Assembly (NCBI GenBank): GCA_022575985.1 | Contig: JAKSXM010000014.1 | Span: forward strand, 15,810,001-15,874,000 | Source of the DNA: Anagrus nilaparvatae | Taxonomy: Eukaryota > Arthropoda > Insecta > Hymenoptera > Mymaridae | Reading direction: 5' to 3' | Length of the DNA: 64,000 nucleotides | In this document: positions 11,793-25,115 of the stretch, one piece after another | Position numbering within the stretch: position 1 is the stretch's first letter | How the letters are laid out: every line of letters starts with the position of its first letter | The notes under the pieces: model-generated | What the model saw: only the letters and a program-made list of their open reading frames with translations | Told to the model about the DNA's origin: nothing | Databases searched by the model: none | Position numbers and translations under genes: made by a program

Positions 11793-12935
11793 ATTTCTAC
11801 GAGAAAGTGCTTTTTATGAGCACTAAAAATGAAGAAAAAAAAATTTACGAGGCCGCGACTGCCACCATGATTTTCTGGTAGTTTGAACCCTACAAAATGC
11901 AAAAAAAAGCGTGAACACGAAATCGGCGATGGATGCCAAAAAGATTTTGCCACTTTTATGTCAAAAATCGTGTTTTTCGTATCTGAGCTACCCCGAATTT
12001 TCAAAATAAAATTTTAGGCAAATAAAATTTTTAAAAAATAGGTAAAAAATCTGATTGCCAGGGAAAAATCACTTCAGAAGAAAAAAAAAAACTTTTCTTT
12101 TTCCGATGAAATTTAGCCAATTCATCGTCAATTTAAGATTTTACTCAAATTTGTCTTAATAATTAAAAAAGATTGAAGTTCTATATTGAAAAATGCCTAT
12201 TTCTGAACTTTAAACACGCATTACTCGCTTGATTTTCATCGTAAATTAATAATTTTTTTTTTTTAAATCGATGTATTTTTCCCTGGCAATTCATTTCTTT
12301 TTGAAAAAAATCATTTTCATGTACCAAATTTAAATTTTTAGGTCAAAATCCTTTGAAAACTGTAAGTAGCAAAATTTACTTAACACAGTTTTTGAACTAA
12401 AAATTGAAATTTGGTCAATAAAAATGATTTCTTTCCTAAAGAAATGAATACTCAGGGAAAAATTAATTGATTTAAAAAAAAAAATTTAATATTTTACGAT
12501 GAAAATTAAGCGAGTAATGCATGTTTAAAGTTCAGAAACAGACATTTTTCAATATAGATTCAATCTTTTTTCAGAAGAATTTGAGTAAAATCTTAAATTG
12601 ACGATAACTTGGCTAAATTTCATCGGAAAAAGAAAAGTTTTTTTTTCTTCTGGAGTGATTTTTCCCTGGCAATCAGATTTTTTACCTATTTTTTAAAAAT
12701 TTTATTTGCCTAAAAAGTTATTTTGAAAATTTGGGGTAGCTCAGATACGAAAAACACGATTTTTGACATAAAAGTGGCAAAATCTTTTTGGCATCCATCG
12801 CCGATTTCGTGTTCACGCTTTTTTTTGCATTTTGTAGGGTTCAAACTACCAGAAAATCATGGTGGCAGTCGCGGCCTCGTAAATTTTTTTTCTCCATTTT
12901 TAGTGCTCATAAAAAGTATACTTTCTCGTAGAAAT
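11793..12935. repeat. 1.14-kb near-perfect palindrome (foldback family B, copy 1)
   Basis: The left end ATTTCTACGAGAAAGT is matched by ACTTTCTCGTAGAAAT at the right end. The two halves pair along almost their full length around a centre near 12365. Inner landmarks such as AATCGGCGATGGATGCC and CGTATCTGAGCTACCCC recur in the second copy at 44762-45907, whose outer ends differ. No clear target duplication was found. The ORFs near each end (11777-12004 minus, 12723-13004 plus) are mirror images of each other and are not genes. Confidence 0.88.
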
Positions 12936-13055
12936 GCACATAATATGTGCTTTTTGGCCACTGACAAGAAAAAAATATTAGACATGTATTTTTTTATTTT
13001 TTGAAATTACGAAAAATAACGGAGTTATAGAGGTTTCAAAAATTACTTTCAAAAA

Positions 13056-13500
13056 TTACAAAAGTACTTTCTCGTAGAAATGCACATACACTCCAGCCGT
13101 GGCGCGATTCGAAAAAAAGTTTTTTCTTGACACTGACAAAGAAATAGTATATTTACTGCTCGTTTCCAGAAAAGTAAAGAATGGCCCAAATTGCACGTAA
13201 ATTACCTTCCGAGGCGAACCCGAGTGAAATGAAAACTGCGATTTGGGGCATTCTTTACTTATGGCAAGGGTCGTATAAAGTTTTTCTGCGGCAGTAGGTA
13301 GCGAGAAATTTCGATTGCTTTGGCTGCGCAGCGGCCAGAAAATCGTAATTTTGTGGCTACTGTCCATAAAAATAATGTTTTGCCCTAGGTTGTAAAAACA
13401 GAATGCCCCAGAACGCAGTTAGCCATCCTCGGCTTAGCTTCGGATTGCAATTTATATGCGATCTGGGTCATTCTTTATTTTTGGGGCCTATAGGATAAAA
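13056..13500 (-). repeat. Hairpin repeat family A, copies 2 and 3
   Basis: A reverse-oriented copy (about 13120-13380) shows GGCCCAAATTGCACGTAAAT and GCGATTTGGGGCATTC as stem sides and ends with GCTGCGCAGCGGCC. A second partial copy in direct orientation follows at about 13390-13500. At 13064-13088 a segment with the motif TACTTTCTCGTAGAAATGC repeats the right terminus of the neighbouring palindrome (12919-12941), linking the two repeats. Confidence 0.75.
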
Positions 13501-16500
13501 ATATACTATTTATGTAATTTCAGATTATGCAAAAAAGTTATCGAAATTTTGACCCATGCAAGCCCCCAATTATAAATAAAAAAGCGTTGCAAAAGAATTA
13601 ATTTTTCCTTATTTTTTAATCATTTAGGAACTCGGGTTCAGATTCAGCGCATTTCAACTGGTGGATCAGACGATACAACGAATTTTGAACCCCATTAAAA
13701 TATCCAAATTAACATAAATTTATATTAGCTACATTATTGCAAAAAAATATTTTCTGTATACAATAAAATTATAACTCATGAACCTGAAATAAATAAATAA
13801 ATTTGTTCTTGTGATTTTGTCATAGTTTAATTATTTTTAATTAGGAACTCCGAATTTATACTGAATAAATATAAGCAAAAGTAATAAAAAATGATCATTG
13901 CTATTGGTAATACGTGAGATTATTTTTGGCATATAAGCACGTTTTGAGACCTCAGGAAGCTAAAAAACTATTATGAAATTAAGACCTAATTTTTTTTCAC
14001 AATTTTTTTCACTAAAAAATCTCGAGGTTCCTTTTTTTTTAATTTGGATTTAATACCTCATTTTTTTTCCATGAAAGTACTATTAACATCTTGAAGTATC
14101 GTTATTACTCGATATCTTGAATCTTATAATTTATTTTTTGAAAATTTTTTTCACCAACAAATACAAAAAATATCATTTTTTTTTTTGTTCTTTTTGGACC
14201 TAGTACTTAATTTCTTTCTATGAAAGTACAAATATCTAGAATTATCATTTTTAAAGGATTTCTCCATCTGATACGTAATTTTCGAATTTTTTTTTTTTAA
14301 TTGTTTACTTAAAAAAATAAATAAAATGTCAATATCTTTTTTTTTTTTGACGAAGTACTTAATTTGTTTCTATAGAATTAACGTTTTTACTAGGTAAAAT
14401 AGACCAATAAAAATATTTTATTATTTTTAAAGTTAATCATAGTGCCAATTACTTGGCAGTGTTTTTTATTTAATTTAGAATATTTTGGCATAAAAAGTTT
14501 TTGAATTTAATAAAAAATAAGGCCGTATGCAAAACATGAAAAGATATACCATTATGTAAAATTTCCCTCGAAATCCAAATTTTTAGTCCGATTTTTAATT
14601 GGTTTCATGACTTGGCGAGAAATTCGAAATTTGTAAAAAATGAACTTTTGAAAGCTGCTATTTTTTGATCTAGAGCTTTCAAAAAGCAATGTCCCATCAA
14701 AATTTAAACCTTAAAAATCAATCCAAAATCGAGTTAGATATTACAAAAAAATAAAATATTGAGGGAAAGATTGATTGAGATATAATAATTATACAACTTT
14801 TTAAAGAATTAAACAAAACATTCTAATTTGAAAAAGGCAACAATTTAAAGATTATAGGATGCATAAAAAATTACAATTTACTTGACTAAACATTAATTAA
14901 AATATTGGATTCTTAGTGACTTTCACATGATATCCCTCTATCAAAAACAAGCTATTTGTTTTTTTTTGTTTTTTTAATTATTTTAGTTGTGATTTACCAT
15001 TGCGTTAAAAATATTTAGAAAAAAAGAAAGTTTTTCTTTTATTCTATTCCATAGTCTATGTAATAAATAGAGTCAACTAGAGAAATTCTTTTCTGAAATT
15101 TTCACCTATTCAATTATACCTTGACTAGGCATTGGGTAAATAAGTGGTAAGAGACGATACACAAGTAAGCGTAGCGAGTGAATTTAGACCGCATAGAAAA
15201 TTCAAACTCTACTTGTTCCCTGACAATCAAAATATAATTTTTTTCATCAGTGGTCCAAGGATAGAAAATACTTCGTAGGTCATTTTTTAAGGCCTTAAAA
15301 GGAAATAATATTTTTAAAAACTGAATTTTTGCCATTTTTGTTCACTAAAAATTGCCATAGTGCCTAAATATGGGCATTTTAAGCTACAACCCTAATGAGA
15401 CTTTTGAGCAGGGGTGCAAAACGAACAATTCCCGAATTTTTAGTGAATTTCACCGGAAGACCGTTTTCCATATAAAATTTGCGGAGTCCTTTGGTTAATT
15501 TATTTCAAAATTATTGAGGTTCCCAAAACGGGCTATATTTGCAGTTTTTTTTTACCTAACTTTTGAATAATAGAGTGAGTAGATATATTAAAAAATATGT
15601 ACTTTTTTATTATGGCTAAATTAATAAAAATTTGACGCGTACTTCATTTATTTACTCGGCTCAAAATAATGAAACTCGCTTTCAGCAGAGATTCTGCTTT
15701 CAGACAGGCTTAGTTATTAAATGTAGGGCCAATTCAGATATGTTCATAAGTTTTTTTAAGTAAAATGATTTTCAAGTATAACAAATTTAAATTATTCTTC
15801 TTAATTACATTAATTTCCACAGATTAATTTGATTTATTAGGTCTTAACTTTCATTTCAAAGTCTGTCGCAACTGAAAATCCGGTTGCAACATTCGGAATA
15901 TTTTCAAGTGTATAGGTAAATTTGACTAAAGCAAATTTTGCGCCCAATGTTTCTGGTCTTAAAAAACATTATATTGTTGATGAAATTATTTTTCAATTAC
16001 TAAAAATTTATATTTTTTCGATATTTTTTTATATTTTGTAAGTCTGATGATGACGCAGCGTTAGGTAGCAATTAAAATATGAACATTGGCTATGAAGATT
16101 GTTTTTATGTTTCTATATCGGTTCCTCTGATGAGCGGATTTTCGATAACAACAAGAATAATTTATTAAGTTTATAGAAACCATTTTTGATTTTTCGCCTT
16201 TAAGAAAATCTTCATTTCAAGCCATTCAAGCAAATTTTAAACGGAGAAACCCTTACTCGGATTTACAACCACACAATAATATACATCTTTTGCCTTTGAG
16301 AAAAAATGATTAATTTTTTACTTTTGACTCAAAATTTACCATTTCTTGCAATAAATTTTATTTTTCGTAAAAAGAATTTAGAAATTAAGATAATTTATAA
16401 GAAACAGCTATTAAATTATAATAAGTAACTGTATTTATTCGGTATTTATTTTTGTTCCTTCTCCTCCTAAAAATATGAATATAATTATATGAAATTTCAC

Positions 16501-17425
16501 GAGACTTTTACAAAATAAATTAAAACTTGTATTTTTAATTACTTTATATTGTTATTTACTTACAAGGTTACATGTTCTAGATCTTTATGAAAAATTTACA
16601 GAAAATACTCTGCCAGATGAAACTAAGATCTCACAGTGAATACTTCAATGGACTTTTTTTGCCATTTTTTTATTCGACATTGTTATAATCAAGTCGTTTG
16701 TTAGTTTTTAATATAATAAATTATTATAAACTGTTCCAATTTGATTAAATATTTATACCGAAAAATTTTAATTTTTAACTGTGTGAGTAAGCTGTGGCAA
16801 TTTCTTAATTTAAATCAATTTTACTTATTTAAATTTTTGCTTGGAAATATTGAGACTTGTTTTTTTACACAATTGTTTATTAATTGACAATTTTAAACTT
16901 ATTGAGTTTAAATTTTTTTTATCATATTGAATTGTGATTTGGTCTCATTTTGGTGATAGGAAAAAAATTCAAAATTGTTAAAACAGAAGAATTTTTTATT
17001 CTAAATTGTTTTCTAAAAAATAAACTTAACTGCGGGCCTATCTATGCTTGAAAAAAAATATAATATTTATGTTGTTAGAGTTTTTCAAATAAATATAATT
17101 TCCTTACTACTTTTTTAAATATACAGTTTTTTTTTTAAACAAAAAAATAAATAAAATTAATATTATATCAAATCATTGGATATCTTTACTAATTCTCACG
17201 CTGGCTCGTTGCAATCGAGAACGTCCTCAAATCAGACCCAATCATAACCAACGTTTTCGTTTCTGCAACCACTACTACAACACTTGTCGCTATCGTATTT
17301 TATTAGCGTCTTCTATTCACAAACGACGGCGGTACTCGCATTCACGAAGGTTCAGACGGCAACAAAATTTTTTTTTACAATATCAAATCAGCTCGGATTA
17401 TTACTGTTCTCCAAAGTTTATCGAA
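13501..17425. other. Intergenic DNA upstream of TECR
   Basis: Low-complexity AT-rich DNA with a degenerate dispersed repeat around 13930-14420 (motif ACGTTTTGAGACCTCAGGAAG near 13943; related copies near 43845 and, reversed, 46990). About 17200-17425 is more GC-rich and probably contains the TECR promoter and 5' UTR. No TATA box or initiator could be fixed. The open frames here (for example 15114-15335 and 17284-17472) have no recognisable match. Confidence 0.55.
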
Positions 17426-18735
17426 ATGGAGGTGAATATATTTATATGTTTTATAAAATTTGTATTAGGTAATTATTAAATTTGTGTTCTTCTTTTCAAA
17501 GATTGAAATAGTATCGGCATCAAGCTCCAAAAATATTGCAACATTGTCGGTGAGTACGTTGTTTATAAATAGTAATCATAATTTATATTTTTATCTTTTT
17601 CCTTAATTAATTAAATAAACAAAATTTATGCATGAAATCATCTAAAACGTTTTTCACGCTTTTCCTTAAATAAGTATACTTTTTTTTATTTGCCTAATAA
17701 GTACTATTATAAATACTTTAAATTTTATGAGGTTATAAAGCAGTATTATGTGATTTAGGTAAATCCTACAACAACTGTTCTTCAAATAAAACAACAATTA
17801 CAAACTTTAAAAAAAGCTCCAAATACACACAGGCAATGTTTACGTTTGGAACCTAAGGGGAAAGCACTTGATGACAATAAAAACGTAAAGTCATTACAAA
17901 TTAAATATGGATCTAAATTATATTACAAAGATCTTGGACCACAAATCGGATGGAAAACTGTTTTTCTTGCTGAATACGCTGGACCTTTATTAGCATATTT
18001 ATGGCTCTATCAAAGACCATATTTTTTCTATGGAGACACTCAAAGTGCCAAAATGGACACAGTAGTTCAGTAAGTGAACTCAATAATATCAAGATCTGCT
18101 ATTTATATTCATATAATAAATTTAATTTTTAGTTGGGCAGCATTGTGTTGGTCCTTACATTACTTAAAAAGACTTCTTGAAACACTATTTGTTCATAGAT
18201 TCAGCCATGCTACAATGCCATTAAGAAATCTCTTTAAAAATTGTTCTTATTATTGGTTATTTACTATGTACGTAGCCTATCATGTAAACCACCCACTTTT
18301 TACTGCTCCAAGTCGGACGCAATCTCTAATTGGATTGTCGATATTTGCATTATGTGAATGGGGAAATTTAAGTATACACTTAGCTCTGAGAAATCTAAGA
18401 CCACCAGGAACAACGATAAGAAAAATTCCTATTCCTACAAGTAATCCATTCACTATTTTATTTAATTTTGTTTCCTGTCCTAATTATACATATGAAATTG
18501 GTAGTTGGATTGGCTTTACTTTAATGACTCAGTGTTTACCTGGTAAATGAATTTTTTATTTATGATTTCCATAATTAAATTTTCAATTAATATTCTTTGC
18601 TTAATAGCTGGACTATTTATGCTTGCCGGAGCATATCAAATGACTGTCTGGGCATTAGGAAAACACAAAGCTTATAAAAAAGATTTTTCTGATTATCCAA
18701 GAAGACGAAAAGCTATAATTCCATTTTTACTATAA
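17426..18735 (+). CDS. Tecr: Very-long-chain (trans-2,3) enoyl-CoA reductase
   Basis: Five exons (17426-17431, 17502-17549, 17759-18069, 18133-18542, 18608-18735) give a 300-residue protein, close to the usual 308. All introns have GT-AG ends and phases that fit. The N-terminal 80 or so residues form the ubiquitin-like part, starting MEIEIVSASSSKN. The diagnostic KDLGPQIGWKTVFLAEYAGP follows, then the steroid 5-alpha-reductase-type membrane domain with VHRFSHATMPLRNLFKNC and CPNYTYEIGSW, and a basic tail (YPRRRKAIIPFLL). The enzyme reduces trans-2-enoyl-CoA with NADPH, the last step of very-long-chain fatty acid elongation at the ER membrane. The start ATG gives only two codons before the first intron, and I chose it because it joins in frame to the conserved IEIV. 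Its 3' end faces CFAP57. Confidence 0.96.
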
Positions 18736-18845
18736 AAAAAATTTGGAAAATTAACATTCCAAGATGAAAGACTGTAAATTTTGGTAATTTATAATTTGGT
18801 GTTGTGCATATTATTTTTTATGTTGTTAGCATTTATAAATTTCTA

Positions 18846-18851
18846 AATAAA
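18846..18851 (+). terminator. Polyadenylation signal of TECR
   Basis: AATAAA about 110 bp after the TECR stop, inside the 154-bp gap before the CFAP57 stop. The two convergent 3' UTRs therefore probably overlap. Confidence 0.6.
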
Positions 18852-18889
18852 ATGTTTTAATTTCTTTTTAATTAATTTAATTAATTAGT

Positions 18890-21800
18890 TTAAATTTTTT
18901 CCTCTTTAGATCTCTGTTCTGCAAATGTGTTTATTAACCTTTCAAGGTCTTCTTTTAAAAGTATAATTACTCTTTGACATTCTTGCATTTGTTTTTTATA
19001 ATTTAATTCTAACTCATCATTTTTTTGACATGCCTTTGCTATTTTACTTTTAACTTCGCTAGGCCCTGTATCTTTTTTTTTAACACCTAAAAGAGATTCC
19101 ATTTCTGCAATGTAGTATTGAGCTGACTTCAATTCTTCTCTCAAAGAGTTTATGTCCATTAATAGCATTATATTCTCTTCCAAAAATTTGTTTAAGTTTC
19201 CATCGCCTCCCGAAGAAGAATTCGAAAGTTGTCTTTTTAACAAACCTATAGTTTTTTCTAAATGATCTCTTTGTTTCATAAATTCATGTTGGGCATCCAA
19301 GTCTGCTTGATGACTTCTTTTAAACTCGGTATCATCGCTGTAAATTTGATACAACTTTATTACTTTATTTTTTAACTCAGTAGGTTCATTTATCAAATTA
19401 GCAGCTTCAAGTACGGCCATCCGAATTTTACGAAACGATTTTTGGCATTGCTTATAGTGGAATTGTTGGGTATGTAAATCTTTTTTAGTTGATATCAATT
19501 TTTCTTTAAGATCAGCTATTTTTAAGTGCAATCCTTGGGTAAATTTATTTAAATTAAGTAATTCCATTTCCATGTCATTAATTTTTTCTTTTAATTCTTT
19601 GATTTCTGCATCTCTTGGTTCTATTTGTTCATTTAATTTTTCAATTTTGTGATTTAATACAAATTTATATTTTTCTAATTCATCATTCAATTTTATAAGT
19701 TCATTGATATGAATTTCTTTCTGAAAAACAATTGAATTAAGATCCAAAATATCTTTTTTCAAATTTGATACTTCTTTATCTAATTCTATTTTTTTGTTTT
19801 GTAATTCTAAATGCTCATTTTGCAATGAATTGTACTGTCTATTTAATTCTTCGATATCTTTTTTATTAGTAATATGCTTATTTCTCAACACCCCTGCTTC
19901 ACCTTTTAGTTTTAATATTGTTTGGCGCTCTCCATACAAAACTGATTCATAATTAGTTCTAAGTTCAATGATTTCTCTGTCTGCATCATCTTCTATTTGT
20001 AATTTAATATTTTCATGAATTTGGCTTTGTCCTAACATTTCTTCATGTGCTTCTTTCAGCTGTAATTCCTTTTCATGAATTTGAGCTTTTAATTCTTCTT
20101 TAACTTTTTCAAGTTTCTCTTCGTGATTAACATGTAATTCAGATATTTGTTTTTCATATTCCTTGCGCATTTCATTATTACGCTTTTCAAAATTATCATA
20201 TTTTTTATATTCGTTAATCAATTTTGAATCGTAATTGATTTCTGTTTGGCGCAATGCTTCTTCATGTGCGGCTTTCATTTTTAAAACTTCTACATTTATT
20301 GTATTCACTTCATTAATATGATCTTCTTCTAACGTCTCTATTTTATCACGTAACTCTTTAATTACTTCACAATAACCATGATGAATATTCGCTATTTTAT
20401 CTTGATTTTCAATAGACATTTGCCTGACAACGTAGGCTTGCTCAGTTTCTAATTCTTTGATTCGAGTCGTTAAATCTTTTATGTTTTGCAATTTTTCAGC
20501 AATATTTCCTCTATTTATTAGAACATGATCAACATATTTCTGTTCCAGTACATCAGTTTTGTTTAAACTAAGAATTTTCCAAAAACATAAGGTACCGTCA
20601 ACCCCTGCTGTAATGAGTGTTTTTTCATTATGAGTCAAAATTATCTGTAATATAAAAATTAAAATTTATTGCAAAATTAATAGTTAAGAAAAACAGTTGA
20701 AATTTGCACCTGAGAGATATCTAAGCTATGGCCATGACAGCTTGTATATTCGATTGGATCATATAACGGGTATTGTAAAGACGCTATGAGTCCACCAGGA
20801 TGTGTGACAAATAACAAGGATTCATTTTTTCCTTGAATAATTTTTAGTGGGAAAATTCCAGGCAAATTGTACATTCGAACCACCTATAAATTTTATAAAA
20901 ATAATTTGCCTGTATTTAATTTTTATTTGATTTTATTCACAATTTACTTCATTATTTCTGACTTCGTGAATGCGACCATCACTTGAAATACAATATATTG
21001 CAAGTCCATCTGATGATAATATAATACCATTTAAGGTTACACCTTTAATAATGACTTCAGAAATTCTGTTTCCAGAATTTGAGTCCCATTCATAAATTGC
21101 ACCTTCAGAACCCATGCTAACAAACTTTACATCGTCTGAAGACCAGATAATTTCTTTTATTATTCCAGTATGGCCTATGAAAAAAAAAAAATAAATAAAT
21201 AAAATAAATTAACTACACTCTAGAAAAATAAAAAGTCACAGATAGAGTACCTTTTAATAAAAATCTTTGCTCAAAATTAATTGATGAATATACCTCAATT
21301 AAGTTGCCGTTAACGGCAGATAATAAATGCCCACCATTGCTAAATGTAGCAGTTTTACAATTCTTAATTTTGAATTCATGCATAGTTAATAAATCATTAA
21401 TAAAAATATTCATAAATCTTAATTTATCACTAAATCCAATGAGGCAAAAAAGACCGGTTGGATGAAAAACAACAGAAAATATATCCTCTGAATATTGCTT
21501 CATCATAATTAAACTTTGAGTTTCAAAATCCCATATTCTAACGCTTCGATCAATTTCTCCAAAAGTCATAAAATGAGATTTCCAAATACACCTAGAGATA
21601 CCACCTATTGTACCATGATGTAAATAATGACCCATTACTTTCATTTCAATTGGTTCTATTTCTGTTTTTAAATTTGCATCCCAAAGATTTGTATAAAATA
21701 ACTGAGACCAACCAGTTGTAACAATTAATTTGTGATTGTTTAAACTTACATTGATTGTATTAATTTTATACAAATAATTATCTTCATCTTTTGAAATTTG

Positions 21801-22782
21801 ACGAGGCACAGTATAAATGTTTCTTTTGACATACTTGTGCTGACCATCTTTTTCAAAGACTATAATTTTTCCATATCCAAGATCAAAAGCAAATCCTCTA
21901 GAAAAGTATATTAAGCAATGGATTTCATGTTTGCTTTTGGTTTCTTCTAGAGAAATCTCGGATGATTGATTTTGCAATACATATTCTTCTTTTATTTTTA
22001 AATTCATATGTACAGTGTCTGTCATATTATAAATATTTTTTAGATCACCATTCTCTAAGTACATAATTCTGCCGTCAAGAATACTTGCAAAAAGCCTATC
22101 ATTGTTTATCCACATGAGAGAAGTTATTACTAGATTATCAGCTTTTGAAAATCCATATGGTCTCCAAACAGTTTCTGAGACAGTTAATAATTTAAATACA
22201 TATTTTCCACCAATTGCTAGAATGCCCAGGTCAATTGGATTACATGATATGCAATCCACAAAAGCAGCGGAGTTTTGAGGATTGCCTAGCTCTAAACTTG
22301 ATTCGACTTTGCCTTTCTCCCAATTATAAAATAACATTGTTTGATTTGGTTCACCAGTTACTGCCACAAGATGCTTACTGTCAAAAGTAAATGCCAAACA
22401 AGCAAATTTTGTAACCCCAGGTGCCTCAAACGGAATACCAAGTAATTTTTTTTTTTTCAATTTTAAAAGATCATAAATTGAAATCAATGGCTTATCTCCC
22501 ATTTCGCTCAAAGCTGCATATTTTCTGTAAAAAAAATATGTTTTTATTTATTATTTATTTAATTAAAGCAAATAAAAAAACTAACTTATCAGGTGAAATA
22601 GTCATTATATTTATTTTTCGTTTCTCAGACAAACGAATTAATTTTTGACGTCTTTGTGAAAAATTATGCAAAGCTAATACATTTCCAACTAAATAAATAA
22701 TTTCCTCATCGTTAACAAAATGAGCGTTTCCAAATACATCGGTCTTGAGACCATATAACATCAAAGTTTGAATTTGAGACAT
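18890..22782 (-). CDS. CFAP57: Cilia- and flagella-associated protein 57 (WDR65)
   Basis: Five exons on the minus strand (22586-22782, 21251-22524, 20948-21174, 20710-20883, 18890-20644) splice in frame to 1208 residues, near the 1250 of vertebrate CFAP57. Residues 1 to about 645 carry WD40-type repeats, for example DRSVRIWDF, GAIYEWDSNSG, and VDGTLCFWKI at the start of the last exon. Residues about 650-1200 form a long heptad-rich coiled coil with many Lys/Glu. CFAP57 is an axonemal protein that helps assemble and regulate inner dynein arms. In an insect it would be used in sperm tails and sensory cilia. Exon joins such as SPDK-KYAALSE and GTIGGIS-type blades agree with the family. The start is the first ATG of an open frame followed by QIQTLMLYGLK. 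The gene ends 154 bp from the TECR stop on the other strand. Confidence 0.94.
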
Positions 22783-23337
22783 TTTAAAAATTCAAAGATT
22801 ATAATATATAGTTCCAACAGGAATTTATATGATTGTATTAAAAATGGTAAAAACACTTTTTTGAAATTCCACAACAGGTTTGTTATTTTATATTGCTTAG
22901 TAACTAATATGGTATAATAAATATTCATATCTTATCCGATATTATGTCGAGCAGCATTTTAGCATTTAAAAATAAATACACCAATCGTGCAATAAATGAT
23001 AAATAAGTAAATAATTAAATTAGTAAATAAATATTTTATTTATTTAGATGAGTATAGTTTTAAAAACTACCTATATATAGGTATACGCAAGACTCACGGT
23101 TATTATATATATTTTTAATATTTCTAACGAGCGAATATGGTTTTACATATGAAATTTTAATATTTTTGATAAAATGAAAAAATAAACCATGTAAGTTTTA
23201 AAAAAAAGTCAATTGTATATCAAAAAAATGATGATTGCGATTAGTTCTAAAACTTTTTTGTAAAAAATAATTTTTCACTATATATTTAAATTCATAAATC
23301 TTTTCAGTTTTGTTCTAAAGAGGGCGCACGGTCAACG
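22783..23337. promoter_or_regulatory. Upstream region of CFAP57 up to the nested insertion
   Basis: About 555 bp of AT-rich DNA between the CFAP57 start and the target duplication CGCA of the LTR retrotransposon. The last bases (GGGCGCACGGTCAACG) are more GC-rich. If the nest is removed this joins directly to 33973, giving a divergent CFAP57/KAT14 intergenic region of about 0.94 kb. No specific promoter motif was assigned. Confidence 0.5.
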
Positions 23338-23341
23338 CGCA
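23338..23341. repeat. Target duplication of the LTR retrotransposon, one side (CGCA)
   Basis: CGCA immediately precedes TGTAATG, the first seven bases of the LTR, at 23342. The matching CGCA is at 33969-33972, directly after the second LTR. This fixes the outer limits of the nested insertion. Confidence 0.85.
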
Positions 23342-23348
23342 TGTAATG
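23340..23348. repeat. Left 9-bp target duplication of the inner foldback element
   Basis: CATGTAATG at 23340-23348, repeated at 28448-28456. It is made of two flanking or target bases plus the first seven LTR bases, which shows the foldback element inserted at the LTR edge. Confidence 0.88.
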
Positions 23349-24914
23349 ACCTCGGTTAACTTAGCCCCCCAAAAAAATTAATTTATATTTTTTATAGCTC
23401 AAATTAATCCTTTTTAATTGTACTAAATGTACATCGAATTTATTTTTTTGTGCAAAATTGTGCTTTTCTGCAAAACGTATAAAACAGGCGGGGGGCTAAA
23501 AAGTTAGCCCCCCAATTGAAAAACTTATTTTTCTGCTGAACTATGCAATGCACAATTAAAAGCTTTAGTGGAATAATTGTACAAATAATTGTGCAATGGG
23601 CTTGTGAAAAAATATTCACTAAATTATTGACTAATAAAAAGTTATTAACAATTAAACCAGTTTAAACAAATTATTTCATTTAAAACGTGTACACCATACT
23701 ACTGCCATCTTACAGAAGACTTGGAAGTATATATGGGCGCTTGTTTTAAATATTTTTAGTTTACTATATATGTTACGCCCGAAAAGTTGATATTCACTTA
23801 ACTTGGGATTCGACTATTGTCGAAAATATTGATCCCAAATTATTTAACAATAAGTGAGGTTTTATAACTTTATTTTTATTATTTATTGGAGCCGATTGAC
23901 CTCTCAAAACTTAACCCGGGTCAAAACTTAACCGTGGGTCTATGGGGAGTTAAGTCGTTACTAAAATTTCCTGCTGAAGCCATTCCTGACGTTATTTTTT
24001 CGAAAAATACTCGTTAAACCCCAGGAAATTGGAAAAACCAATGAAAATTAAGATATTAAAAAAACGTGATAAAAATTGCCCGGAATTTCGGGTATATTTC
24101 CAATATAGTCTAAAGTTGACGCATTTTTACGGATATTTTATTTTTTAGTTGAGTTTAAATCAACCTTGCTGGACAAATTATAAGGGAAAATTCTAAATAC
24201 TTTGATTTTCTCTCTTGTCAATATTTCGTTCTCAATCCGAGTCTCAATCTGACGAGAACCTCTTTAAGACCTTTATTTATTAAAACATATTTTTACATAT
24301 TAAAAAAATTACAAAGAAATATTTTCAAATTACATATATATATTTTGAACATCCCATTTAAAAAATTTAATTTAATATAATTAAAAAAAAAGCAACTGTT
24401 AGTACCTACTGTATTTGGAAGTTCAAAAAACTTATTTTTATATCGATTTTAGTCAAGAAAATTTTCGAATAAATGCATTCAGGCACTTATTATTTTAGTG
24501 GGTTTGTATTTTGCATCGTGACTTTCCAGCATTTACCCATATAAACTTTAAGTATTTTAGCAAGTGGGCTTTAGTTTCCCATAATTAGCTAAAAAAAACA
24601 AAAGATATTATTTTTTTGCTTAAAATGACGCAAGTAATAATTTTTGGCTTTTTTTGGACAATTGATTTAAAAAATTATTCGAAATATATTGGGAAAAAAA
24701 ATAATTTTTTACTATTTTGTAGTTTTTTTTATGAGGAGAAATTTTTGACATAAAATTCACTTAAATTTTCTTACTATAAATTTGAGTTAATTGAGCCAAG
24801 GCTAACTTAAATATTGGCCAAATATTCATATTAGGTACTAGAAACTAAATCCATAGTTGTTTTGAAGAAAAAAATTTTAATGATATGCTATTATTAATAG
24901 TAGGTATATATCAT

Positions 24915-25115
24915 TAACTCGTACTCAGAAAATTAAAGAACGACTAAAGCCCAAATTACAATCTAAGGCGAAGCGTTTAGCCGTTTATATGTGGAAACGG
25001 GCCGCATACGATTTATCTTTGACAGTGTCGAGAAAACATATTTTTCCGACCATTTAGCGGAAATAGTGCTTTTTTACCTCGCGGTTTGAGCGCGCTGACA
25101 AGAAAAAGTAATTTA
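24915..25115. repeat. Degenerate hairpin-like repeat inside the foldback centre
   Basis: Sequence such as AAAGCCCAAATTACAATC, AAGGCGAAGCG and GGCCGCATACG resembles diverged family A hairpin copies seen elsewhere in the window. The match is loose. Confidence 0.3.

Noticed and set aside
11777..12004. 75-codon frame and its near-identical mirror at 12723-13004
   Set aside because: Both are the two arms of the palindrome read in opposite directions.
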